The position numbers were made by a program, and so were the translations under genes. Below the pieces are notes generated by a model. It did no database searches, was not told the DNA's origin, and saw only the letters and a program-made list of their open reading frames with translations. This document shows positions 53,963 through 62,938 of a DNA stretch of 64,000 nt, one piece after another (position 1 is the stretch's first letter; each line of letters opens with the position of its first letter). Origin of the DNA: Chloroflexota bacterium (lineage in GTDB: Bacteria > Chloroflexota > Anaerolineae > UBA2200); contig JACIWX010000004.1 in assembly GCA_014360755.1 (NCBI GenBank), positions 201,172-265,171 of the forward strand, written 5' to 3'.

Positions 53963-56785
53963 ATGGCAAAAGTGAATGCGCAAGCAAAAGAGATTAAGAA
54001 ATGGGTTTACCTCTTTAATGAGGGCAATAAAGATATGCGGGATTTGCTGGGTGGCAAGGGCGCTGGCGTTGCAGAGATGACCAACCTGGGCTTGCCTGTA
54101 CCACCCGGTTTCACGATTACGACGGAAGCGTGTAACGAGTATTTCCGCTTAGGTCGCCGGTTCCCTGAAGGAATGTGGGAGCAGGTGCTTGCTGCCCTGA
54201 AAACTATCGAGCAGCAGACAGGCAAAAAGTTCGGGGACCCTGCGAACCCCCTATTGGTATCCGTGCGTTCAGGCGCCAAGATGAGCATGCCGGGTATGAT
54301 GGATACCGTGCTCAATGTGGGCCTCAACGAAAAGACATTGCAGGGATTGGCTAAGTTGACAGGAGACGAACGCTTTGCCTACGATGCCTACCGACGGCTC
54401 ATCCAGATGTTTGGTCGCATTGTTAAAGGTATAGATGGTGAGAAATTTGAGCATATTCTGGACAGCTATAAAGAGAAGACAGAGGGCAAGAAAGATACCG
54501 ACCTGACTGTCGACATGCTCAAAGACATCGTGCGGGATTACAAAGCCTTGTACAAAAAAGAGCTCGGGGAGGATTTCCCAGAGGAGCCGATGGAGCAGTT
54601 GCGGCAGGCAATAGAAGCCGTATTCGCCTCCTGGTTTGGCAAGCGCGCTGTGGATTATCGCAACTTTCACAAGATTCCGCATGACCTGGGTACTGCTGCG
54701 AATGTGCAGATGATGGCTTTTGGCAATATGGGCTTTAACTCCGGCACAGGGGTAGCTTTCACGCGTAGCCCATCTACAGGTGAGAAAGCTCTCTATGGCG
54801 AGTACCTGCTGAATGCCCAGGGCGAAGATGTAGTTGCTGGTGTGCGCACGCCCAATAAAATTGCTCAACTGAAAGAAGAGATGCCTGAGATATACGATCA
54901 GCTGACCCGCATCTCCGAGTTGCTCGAAAAGCATTACCGTGAAATGCAAGACATGGAGTTCACCATTGAGCGGGGCAAGCTGTGGATGTTGCAGACACGC
55001 GCTGGGAAACGCACAGCCAGTGCAGCGGTGAAAATTGCAGTAGACATGGTCCATGAAGGCTTAATCAGCAAGGAAGAAGCCGTGATGCGCGTTACACCGG
55101 AGCAGGTGGATCAACTGTTGCATCCGGTTTTTGATGCAAAAGCCAAGGAGGATGCCTATGCATCAGGCAGGTACCTTGCCAAGGGGCTGAATGCCAGCCC
55201 GGGTGCTGCTACGGGCATCGCGGTCTTCGATGCTACCCGCGCCCAAGAGGCGGCACGGAATCAGGCGGTAATCTTGGTTCGTCCGGAGACGAGTCCCGAG
55301 GATGTGCATGGTATGCTCGCCGCACAGGGCATTCTGACCCAACGCGGTGGAGCCACTTCTCACGCTGCGGTAGTGGCACGCGGCTTGAACAAGCCCTGCG
55401 TGGCTGGGTGCGAAGCGTTATCTATTGATGTGGATGCACGACAGTTCACGGTCAATGAGAAAGTAGTGAAGGAAGGGGATTATATCTCCATTGACGGTAC
55501 CACCGGGGAAGTCTTCATTGGTCGGATTCCCACGGTCGAAGTCAAATTTGAAGAGCAGAAGGACCTGATTGAACTGCTTTCCTGGGCTGACGAATTCCGC
55601 CGTCTAGGCGTTTGGGCGAATGCGGATTATCCGCGCGATGCAGCGCAAGCACGCAAGTTAGGTGCAGAAGGCATTGGTTTGTGCCGTACGGAGCACATGT
55701 TCTTCGAGGAGGACCGCTTGCCCATCGTGCAACAAATGATCCTGCTCTCTGGCAAAGCTGCTGCCATCGAAAACCGCATCCAGGCTCTGCGAAAAGAACT
55801 AGAAAACGCTTCCGGTACGCATGCGGAATCCCTGCGCGCGGAAATCGCCGAGTTGGAGCAACAACCAGAGCGAAAGCAGTACTATGAAGCGCTGGATAAA
55901 TTGCTGCCCCTCCAACGCAGCGATTTCGAAGGAATTTTCCAAGTGATGGATGGCCTGCCGGTCATCATCCGTCTGATTGACCCGCCTATGCATGAGTTTT
56001 TGCCCAAACGCGAGAAGTTGATCCAGGAAGTTACCGAACTACGCTGTCGTGGTGACAATCCGGCGCTGTTGGCAGAGAAAGAGAAGATGCTGCGGGTTGT
56101 AGAGGACATGCATGAAGCCAACCCCATGCTGGGTTTGCGTGGCTGCCGGCTCGGTATCATGTTCCCTGGTGTGACTGAGATGCAGGTTCGGGCTATCTTC
56201 CAGGCGGCTTGTCGCATGGCAAAGAAAGGCGTTAAGGTGCTGCCACGGGTCATGATCCCGTTGGTTAGCCACATCAATGAGCTGCGTCATGAGCAAGTTG
56301 CACTGGAAAAAGTGGCAAAGCAGGTCATGCAAGAAGAGGGCGTGGAAATAGACTACAAATTTGGCACGATGATTGAGATCGCCCGGGCAGCACTCACTGC
56401 AGACGAGATAGCCGAACTGGCACAGTTCTTCTCCTTTGGCACGAACGACCTGACACAGACAACCTACGGCATCTCTCGTGACGATGCGGAAAAAGGGTTC
56501 CTCCTGGCTTATGTGGAACGCAAGATATTGCCGGCAAACCCGTTCCAAGTGCTGGATCGCGAGGGAGTGGGCAAACTCATGAAGATGGCGGTGGAGTTAG
56601 GACGCAAGACCCGCCCAGGGATGAGCATTGGCATCTGCGGTGAACACGGCGGCGATCCGTCATCTATTGAATTCTGCCATATGATCGGCTTAGACTATGT
56701 CTCTGCTTCGCCCTATCGTGTGCCCGTGGCGCGTCTGGCTGCAGCGCAAGCCGCACTGGGGCACAAGCACGAGCAGGACAAGTAG
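53963..56785 (+). CDS. ppdK: Pyruvate, phosphate dikinase
   Basis: The 940-residue enzyme has the N-terminal ATP-grasp domain (LLGGKGAGVAEMTNLGLPVPPGFTI, SVRSGAKMSMPGMMDTVLNVG), the phosphohistidine domain with H467 in GGATSHAAVVARG, and the C-terminal PEP-binding barrel (GLRGCRLGI, GTNDLTQTTYGISRDDAEKGF, GICGEHGGDP). It interconverts pyruvate, ATP and phosphate with PEP, AMP and pyrophosphate; in anaerobes it often runs toward pyruvate. Start ATG 53963 is chosen with GAAGGAG nine bases upstream; a TTG at 53942 is possible. Its gene order after glyS and before dnaG resembles Firmicutes. It ends at a strong terminator. Confidence 0.96.
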   Translation: MAKVNAQAKEIKKWVYLFNEGNKDMRDLLGGKGAGVAEMTNLGLPVPPGFTITTEACNEYFRLGRRFPEGMWEQVLAALKTIEQQTGKKFGDPANPLLVSVRSGAKMSMPGMMDTVLNVGLNEKTLQGLAKLTGDERFAYDAYRRLIQMFGRIVKGIDGEKFEHILDSYKEKTEGKKDTDLTVDMLKDIVRDYKALYKKELGEDFPEEPMEQLRQAIEAVFASWFGKRAVDYRNFHKIPHDLGTAANVQMMAFGNMGFNSGTGVAFTRSPSTGEKALYGEYLLNAQGEDVVAGVRTPNKIAQLKEEMPEIYDQLTRISELLEKHYREMQDMEFTIERGKLWMLQTRAGKRTASAAVKIAVDMVHEGLISKEEAVMRVTPEQVDQLLHPVFDAKAKEDAYASGRYLAKGLNASPGAATGIAVFDATRAQEAARNQAVILVRPETSPEDVHGMLAAQGILTQRGGATSHAAVVARGLNKPCVAGCEALSIDVDARQFTVNEKVVKEGDYISIDGTTGEVFIGRIPTVEVKFEEQKDLIELLSWADEFRRLGVWANADYPRDAAQARKLGAEGIGLCRTEHMFFEEDRLPIVQQMILLSGKAAAIENRIQALRKELENASGTHAESLRAEIAELEQQPERKQYYEALDKLLPLQRSDFEGIFQVMDGLPVIIRLIDPPMHEFLPKREKLIQEVTELRCRGDNPALLAEKEKMLRVVEDMHEANPMLGLRGCRLGIMFPGVTEMQVRAIFQAACRMAKKGVKVLPRVMIPLVSHINELRHEQVALEKVAKQVMQEEGVEIDYKFGTMIEIARAALTADEIAELAQFFSFGTNDLTQTTYGISRDDAEKGFLLAYVERKILPANPFQVLDREGVGKLMKMAVELGRKTRPGMSIGICGEHGGDPSSIEFCHMIGLDYVSASPYRVPVARLAAAQAALGHKHEQDK

Positions 56786-56814
56786 GACAACTCGCTTTGT
56801 TCGGTTGAGACCAG

Positions 56815-56864
56815 ATTCTCCCGCAGGTTGCTACGGTCAATCTGCGGGAGAATTGTTTATTTTG
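56815..56864 (+). terminator. Rho-independent terminator after ppdK
   Basis: A perfect 12-bp stem (ATTCTCCCGCAG / CTGCGGGAGAAT) with a 15-base loop is followed by TGTTTATTTT. Confidence 0.8.
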
Positions 56865-56889
56865 ACCAAGCCTGTTCGCTGGATATAGT
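56862..56889 (+). promoter_or_regulatory. Promoter of the 1350-residue secreted protein gene
   Basis: TTGACC (56862-56867), a 16-base spacer and TATAGT (56884-56889) lie about 30 bases before the ATG at 56919. The -35 box adjoins the T tract of the ppdK terminator, so the gene is expressed independently of ppdK. Confidence 0.6.
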
Positions 56890-56918
56890 ATAACTACCTG
56901 ACAGAGGGTCCCTAGATA

Positions 56919-59900
56919 ATGCATGCGCTGCGAATATCCTGGTGTGGAAAGCTTCTGGCGATATGGCTGCTTTTGCTTGCGTTGCCGGGATGGGGCAAGG
57001 CTGCCTCTGGCCCACAACTGGCGCTTAGCAAGGTTGTCTCTCCATCAACCGTAGTCGCTGGTGGCCGTGTAACCTATATCATCACTTTGACAAATGCCGG
57101 GAATGAAGCCGCAGAAGGTATCACCATTAGGGATACTCTACCTAGTGGTTTTGCCTACCTTCCTGGCACCAGCCGCATCACCGTGAATGGCGTGACCGTT
57201 TCCACTGCAGATCCCAACATCAGTGGCCGCACGCTAACTTGGTCGAAACCATCACCTGGTTTTCACTTGCCCTCGGGGCGGAGCGGCAGCTTCTATGGCA
57301 TCCATACCTTTGTGCAAAGCCGTTGGAATCCTTGTGATCATGGCTATATTGATTATCAATTAGACCGTGCCCGTGAACTGATGGGGGCTGGCGGCTATGT
57401 GACGCAGTTGTGTGACTGGATTGATACTTCTTGGCAAGGTCCTTTGGATTGCTGGAAGTATTTTGTGAACAAAGCCTACGATCGGGGGCTCACACCGGTA
57501 GTCCGTTTGGCGGGAGCAAGTACACCCCAATTTTGGATCAAGCCTACGCCTGATCCGGATGAGAGCTACAGTTCCTGGGCGCGGGCGTTCAGCAAGGTGG
57601 TGGAGGGGTTGCCCAAGCGCGATGGATACTACCTGTATGTGCAGATCTGGAACGAGCCCAACCTCGATTTTGAGTGGGAGGGGCGGGCAAACCCCGCTGA
57701 GTATGGGCGCTTTTTCGTGGATACAGCCAATGCTATTCGTGCTCTGGGTGATCCGCATGTTGTGATCCTCAATGCTCCCCTTTCTCCAGGCGGAAATTAC
57801 TACTACCTGGATTACCTGAGGGCTATGCTGACCAGCGTCCCCGCCTCGTTGTGGGCTTTCGATGTTTGGGCTACCCATCCTTATCCGGGGAACAGGCCTC
57901 CCAGCTACAATATCCACGACGGTACCGCCAGCGATAACTGGGCAGCCATTGACCTATATCAACGTGAATTAGAGATCTTGGCGCAGCATGGTCGCAGTGG
58001 GGTCAAGGTGTTGCTTACCGAGACCGGCTATGAACTTTACAATACCTATGATGTCCTGTATCCATCCATCAACGAGAGCAACCGCGCGGATTACATCCTG
58101 CGCGCTTTCCGCGATTATTGGAGCAAGTGGCCTGAGGTCATCGGGGTTTGCCCCTATGAGCTGGTTGATCCGCAGGGGATATGGTGGAAATGGGACTGGA
58201 TTGGCCGCCAGCAGTACGATGCCGTCCGGGCGATGGACAAATCGTATGCACCGGTGAGCAGCGTGATGCGTATCACCTTTCAGGCTACGGCAGCCAGCAG
58301 CGCGGGCACTTATTACAATGATGTCGCGGTTACCGCCAGCAACGCTCCGCCCTTGTCGCTCACGCGCGTAGCTCCAGTCAGTGTGTATGTGCCCACGCCC
58401 ACACATACGCCAACCCCAGCGCAAACCTGTACGCCTACTGCATCACCGACTGCAACCGCTACGCCAATGCCAACCTGGACTCCTACCCCGACTTTTACCC
58501 CTATTGCAACCGAAAGCCCCACACCAACACCCAGCGCGACATTCGCTCCCACAGAGACGCCTACTGTGTCTCCAGAAGCAACGGATACTCCTTCCGTGAC
58601 ACTCACTACGACACCAAGCCTGACAGAGACGCCAACGCCAACAGAAAGTGCTACCCCATTGCCCACCTCCAGCGCGACGGAGACCTTATCTCCTACCCCA
58701 ACATCTCCTTCATCACCCACGCCAAGTCCTATTGCGACCGAGACATTGACCAGCACGCCAACCCCATTGCCTACTCTCTGTTCCGACCTCATTCAGAACG
58801 GCGGTTTTGAGCAAACAGGGAGCTGGCAAATTGGGTCCTCTGCTTACCCTGCTGCCTATACTACGGTTCGCGCCCATAGTGGCCAGCGCTCGATGCGGTT
58901 GGGGATAGACTCGGGGGATAACATCTACAGTTGGTCTACGGTTGCACAGCCGATCACCATTCCAGCAGATGCCAGCACTGTGCGGTTATCCTGCTGGTAC
59001 TATCCACAGTCTGCGGATACAAGCAATGACTTTGGTTATATCTCCATCTACCACGAGTACTTGAACGTAGAATTGCAGCGGCTGCGCAATATCCGTGAAA
59101 ATACTCAGGAGTGGACATACTATGAGCGTTCACTGGACGCTTTTCGGGGCATGACAGTGCGTGTGCTTTTCGGCGTGTACAACGATGGGCTGGCTGGCGT
59201 GACGGCGATGTACCTGGATGACGTGGCTGTGCATGCCTGTGGTTCAATCCCTACGCCTACAGCTAGCCCCACCGTCTTGCCCACATTGTCTCCTACAGCA
59301 ACGCCTACCTATACTCCCACGCCATCACTGACCGCGACAAGCACACCTACGCCTTCACCTACAGTGACTGTTTTTCCCACTGTGACTCCCACCCCAACCG
59401 TTCTGATCTCTGCGACTCCAACGCCAAGCCCCTCATCCGGATGCAGGGACTTGATCGTCAACGGCGGCTTTGAATGGGATGATGAAGGCTGGTATATCCC
59501 GAATACGGCGTATCCTGCCGCATACACAACCGCACAGGCACACAGTGGACAACGCTCGATGCGGCTGGGTATCGAAATACCAAGCCACAATGTCTATAGC
59601 TATTCGACCATCAGGCAGACTGTGCCTGTGCCGGCAGAGGCAACAGATCCGCTCTTGACCTTTTGGTACTATCCCGTCTCGGGTGATACAGCAAACGATT
59701 TGCAGTATGTGCGTGTCGAAGCACAGGACAAAGCAGAATGGGTATTGTATACGCGCTCGAATGCTCAGTCTTGGACATACAAGAGCTATCCCCTCGACGG
59801 CTTCAAGGGCCGTGATGTACGCATTTACTTTGGCGTTGTCAACGACGGAGCGGGTGGGGTAACAGCCATGTACGTGGATGATGTAGCACTCCTGACTTGT

Positions 59901-60971
59901 GGCGTCCAGGCCACACCCACTGAACGTATCTTTTTACCGATCATTTTACGCACCGGGGGCGAAGAGATTTCACCTCCGCATGGTTATCCCGAAACGACCG
60001 AAACCGCCCCTGCGGGCTTACAAAGCCATGAAGGCAACCCCGCAATATCAGTGTGGGGATCAGACATACGCACAATCTGGCGAGTAGATGATCCGGATGC
60101 GGCTCCCGACGTTATCCGGGGCATAGCGTTCAACGTAGCGAACCATCTGCTCTATATGGCAGCAGGCGAAGCAATTTGGGTCCTTGAGGTGCCAAGTGGC
60201 GAACTCGTGGCACGCATTCCGCTACCCGCTGTTCCATATGGATTAGCAGTTGACGTAGCTAGCAACCACGTGTACGCTGCACTGCAGCAAATGGATGCCC
60301 TGGCAGTGATTGATGGCATTAGGCACAAGTTGCTGACAATTGTATCGGGAATCCCTGGCGCCAGCGGCGTGGCGATAGGAAACGGTTGTATCTATGTAAC
60401 AGCCACCCGCAGTGGTGAATTGATTGTTGTCAATGGACAAAACTATGCTATAATGAAGCGCGTACCCGTTGGCACCGCACCGTATGCTGTGTTGTATGAC
60501 CCAGGCCTACAGCGAATCTATATTGGCAATGCCGGCGAGGATACCGTGTCTATAATAGATGGACGCGATTGGACGTTGGTGAGCTTGGTAAAGCTGGGCG
60601 GCCTGGGGCATCCACATGGTTTGGCATTTGACCCGATCCGTGAGCGTCTCTACGTAACTTATGCCCTGTCGCCCAAACACCGGGCTATCGCTGTTGTGGA
60701 TACACTTTCGGGGCAACTTATCTCGAGTTTGCAAGGCAACAAGGATGAAACGCTGTCGGGCGCTTACGGCATAGCCATTGATCCACTACGTGGCGTGGTA
60801 TACACCACAACGGTTGATGAACTATTGGTGCTGGTTGGTGAGCCTTTACACATTGTGCAAAGGGTGGCAGGGATTGGCCCTGCTTATGCGTTTGGCTTGG
60901 CAATTGAACCCGTGAAAGGACGAGTCTACATTGCTGATGGGCGATTTGGACAACTGCTCGCTGTCCAATAG
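56919..60971 (+). CDS. Secreted multidomain protein: DUF11 split by a clan GH-A glycosidase-like domain, two beta-sandwich modules, YVTN/NHL propeller
   Basis: The 1350-residue protein has a signal peptide (LLAIWLLLLALPGWGKAA). Residues about 32-118 begin a DUF11 domain (VVAGGRVTYIITLTNAGNEAAEGITIRD). Residues about 123-440 form a (beta/alpha)8 glycosidase-like domain with E246 in QIWNEPNLDF (acid/base type) and E368 in LLTETGYEL (nucleophile type). The end of DUF11 (ITFQATAASSAGTYYNDVAVTA) then resumes. Two Pro/Thr stalks (about 490-618 and 777-839) flank two similar carbohydrate-binding-like modules (621-775, 841-995; NGGFE...SGQRSMRLG...VTAMYVDDVA). After RIFLPIILR comes a beta-propeller of YVTN type (about 1054-1350). 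It is probably cell-surface and acts on glycans. Confidence 0.8.
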   Translation: MHALRISWCGKLLAIWLLLLALPGWGKAASGPQLALSKVVSPSTVVAGGRVTYIITLTNAGNEAAEGITIRDTLPSGFAYLPGTSRITVNGVTVSTADPNISGRTLTWSKPSPGFHLPSGRSGSFYGIHTFVQSRWNPCDHGYIDYQLDRARELMGAGGYVTQLCDWIDTSWQGPLDCWKYFVNKAYDRGLTPVVRLAGASTPQFWIKPTPDPDESYSSWARAFSKVVEGLPKRDGYYLYVQIWNEPNLDFEWEGRANPAEYGRFFVDTANAIRALGDPHVVILNAPLSPGGNYYYLDYLRAMLTSVPASLWAFDVWATHPYPGNRPPSYNIHDGTASDNWAAIDLYQRELEILAQHGRSGVKVLLTETGYELYNTYDVLYPSINESNRADYILRAFRDYWSKWPEVIGVCPYELVDPQGIWWKWDWIGRQQYDAVRAMDKSYAPVSSVMRITFQATAASSAGTYYNDVAVTASNAPPLSLTRVAPVSVYVPTPTHTPTPAQTCTPTASPTATATPMPTWTPTPTFTPIATESPTPTPSATFAPTETPTVSPEATDTPSVTLTTTPSLTETPTPTESATPLPTSSATETLSPTPTSPSSPTPSPIATETLTSTPTPLPTLCSDLIQNGGFEQTGSWQIGSSAYPAAYTTVRAHSGQRSMRLGIDSGDNIYSWSTVAQPITIPADASTVRLSCWYYPQSADTSNDFGYISIYHEYLNVELQRLRNIRENTQEWTYYERSLDAFRGMTVRVLFGVYNDGLAGVTAMYLDDVAVHACGSIPTPTASPTVLPTLSPTATPTYTPTPSLTATSTPTPSPTVTVFPTVTPTPTVLISATPTPSPSSGCRDLIVNGGFEWDDEGWYIPNTAYPAAYTTAQAHSGQRSMRLGIEIPSHNVYSYSTIRQTVPVPAEATDPLLTFWYYPVSGDTANDLQYVRVEAQDKAEWVLYTRSNAQSWTYKSYPLDGFKGRDVRIYFGVVNDGAGGVTAMYVDDVALLTCGVQATPTERIFLPIILRTGGEEISPPHGYPETTETAPAGLQSHEGNPAISVWGSDIRTIWRVDDPDAAPDVIRGIAFNVANHLLYMAAGEAIWVLEVPSGELVARIPLPAVPYGLAVDVASNHVYAALQQMDALAVIDGIRHKLLTIVSGIPGASGVAIGNGCIYVTATRSGELIVVNGQNYAIMKRVPVGTAPYAVLYDPGLQRIYIGNAGEDTVSIIDGRDWTLVSLVKLGGLGHPHGLAFDPIRERLYVTYALSPKHRAIAVVDTLSGQLISSLQGNKDETLSGAYGIAIDPLRGVVYTTTVDELLVLVGEPLHIVQRVAGIGPAYAFGLAIEPVKGRVYIADGRFGQLLAVQ

Positions 60972-61009
60972 GGTTGTCATGCGGTCTTCTATGGCATTGG
61001 GGTTGAACC

Positions 61010-62920
61010 ATGAGTGTTATTGATGAGATTAAGGAACGTCTGGATATTGTAGATGTCATCTCTAGTTATGTCCCGCTGAAAAAGGCAGGGCGCAACTACA
61101 AAGCCCTGTGCCCTTTTCATAGTGAGAAGACGCCTTCGTTCGTTGTTTTTCCCGATACACAGTCCTGGCATTGCTTTGGCGCCTGCAATACGGGGGGAGA
61201 TGTCTTCACTTTCATCATGCGCCGCGAGAACATGGAGTTCAGCGAGGCGTTGCGTTTGCTCGCTGAGCGCGCCGGGGTATCGCTAGAACCGCGACGTGAG
61301 GGTGAGGAGGCTGCAGGCAAGCTCATAGAACGCCTGCGTGCGATTAACTCGCTGGCAGCAGAGTATTTTCATCACCTCCTTTTGAACTCGCCGGAAGGCG
61401 CACGCGCCCGAGATTACCTCAGCAAACGGGACATCTCTAATGAGACGTGCAAGACATTCCAATTGGGTTACGCACAGGATGAATGGCAAGCCTTAGGGCA
61501 TTACTTGACAAATAAGGGTTATTCCTGGTCGGATTTACTGGAAGCAGGGCTGGTGCTGGAGCGTAAAGAGGGGGGGTATTACGACCGTTTTCGCGGGAGG
61601 CTCATTTTCCCTATCCGCGACGTCCGAGGGTACGTCGTTGGCTTTGGAGCACGGGCTTTGGACAATACCCAACCCAAGTACCTGAATTCACCGCAGACCC
61701 CCCTTTTTGACAAGAGCAGCATTTTGTACGGAATTGATCAGGCAAAGGATGCCATCCGTGAGCAGGGCTTTGTGGTCATTGTCGAGGGTTACATGGATGT
61801 ACTCATGGCACACCAGTATGGCCGCAGAAACGTGGTGGCCTCGATGGGCACAGCGCTTACCGAGAAACAGGTTCGTGTGATCAAAAAACTAACGAAGAAA
61901 TTGGTCCTGGCGCTTGATGCCGATGCGGCAGGCGATCAAGCCACCCTGCGAGGGTTGGAGGTTGCCCAGGAAGCTCTGGACCGCCGCGCGGTGCCTGTGC
62001 CTACCTGGCGCGGCTTGATCCGCTATGAGGATCAACTGGATGCAGAGATACGAGTTGTGTCCCTCCCTACTGGCAAGGACCCTGATGAAGTGCTCAAAGA
62101 GAACGTTGCCCAATGGGATGCCCTCGTGGCACAGGCTTTGCCTGTGGTAGAGTATTACTTGCAGACAATTGTCTCTAAATTTGATTTGGAGTCTCCCAAG
62201 GATAAGGTAGCAGCAGCAAGAGAGGTGCTGCCGATTATCAAGGAAATCGGCAGCCCAGTGGAACGTGCCCATTACTTGCAAAAATTGGCCCGTATGTTAC
62301 GCGTAGATGAGCGCATGTTGCAACAGGAGATGGAGAGCAAGAAGGTGGCTCCTCGCAGGCTTGGGACTGCGGCCGAGCGATACGGGCGGCTTTCTGCTCA
62401 GCCTGGGCTGACTTTTGGCTTGGAACAGTATGTGCTCCTGTTATTGCTTAAGCGGCCAGAACTGCTTGATTCCATGAATGCGCTGCTGGTTGGCTTGGGG
62501 CTGGAGCCGTTGAGCAGCGCGGATTTGACTGAAGTAGAAAAGCGTGCTTTATTTGAGTTAATCACCCGGCATATTATGCAACACCAGGGCATTGATATGA
62601 ATGCGCTGCTCCAAGAAGCGGGCGCTTTGTGCGATGTCCTTGAGGATGTGTTGGGTTTGATGGAAGAGATCGCTTTCCTATCTGATGAACAGGCCGATTT
62701 GGATGCTGCGCAGTGCGCTTTGCGGCTGCGGGAATTGCGCCTGCTCCGCCGCAATGAGGAGCTGCGCTATTTGCAGGAGGATGCGCAGGCGCAGGGCGAT
62801 GCGGAGGCTGCCAGAAGATGGGCTCAGAAAGTGAATGAACTGACCGCGCAATTGGTGCGCCTACAGAAAGAAAAAGCAGCGCGGAGCTCGCTGCGCATTG
62901 TGCGACAAGAATCACCCTAG
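61010..62920 (+). CDS. dnaG: DNA primase
   Basis: The 636-residue primase has the N-terminal zinc domain (CPFHSEKTPSF and HCFGACNTGGD), the RNA polymerase core with VVGFGARALDN and PKYLNSPQTPLF, the Toprim motifs VVIVEGYMDVL and LALDADAAGDQA, and a C-terminal helical domain for DnaB contact. The last two zinc ligands are spaced C-x3-C instead of the common C-x2-C, by one inserted residue. It makes RNA primers at replication forks. It starts 38 bases after the preceding gene and is followed by rpoD, the classical macromolecular-synthesis arrangement. Confidence 0.97.
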   Translation: MSVIDEIKERLDIVDVISSYVPLKKAGRNYKALCPFHSEKTPSFVVFPDTQSWHCFGACNTGGDVFTFIMRRENMEFSEALRLLAERAGVSLEPRREGEEAAGKLIERLRAINSLAAEYFHHLLLNSPEGARARDYLSKRDISNETCKTFQLGYAQDEWQALGHYLTNKGYSWSDLLEAGLVLERKEGGYYDRFRGRLIFPIRDVRGYVVGFGARALDNTQPKYLNSPQTPLFDKSSILYGIDQAKDAIREQGFVVIVEGYMDVLMAHQYGRRNVVASMGTALTEKQVRVIKKLTKKLVLALDADAAGDQATLRGLEVAQEALDRRAVPVPTWRGLIRYEDQLDAEIRVVSLPTGKDPDEVLKENVAQWDALVAQALPVVEYYLQTIVSKFDLESPKDKVAAAREVLPIIKEIGSPVERAHYLQKLARMLRVDERMLQQEMESKKVAPRRLGTAAERYGRLSAQPGLTFGLEQYVLLLLLKRPELLDSMNALLVGLGLEPLSSADLTEVEKRALFELITRHIMQHQGIDMNALLQEAGALCDVLEDVLGLMEEIAFLSDEQADLDAAQCALRLRELRLLRRNEELRYLQEDAQAQGDAEAARRWAQKVNELTAQLVRLQKEKAARSSLRIVRQESP

Positions 62921-62938
62921 GGTTAGCAGGAGTGCAGC

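Noticed and set aside
58313..58792. Val/Gly-rich reading frame on the minus strand
   Set aside because: It is the antisense shadow of the Pro/Thr stalk of the 1350-residue protein.
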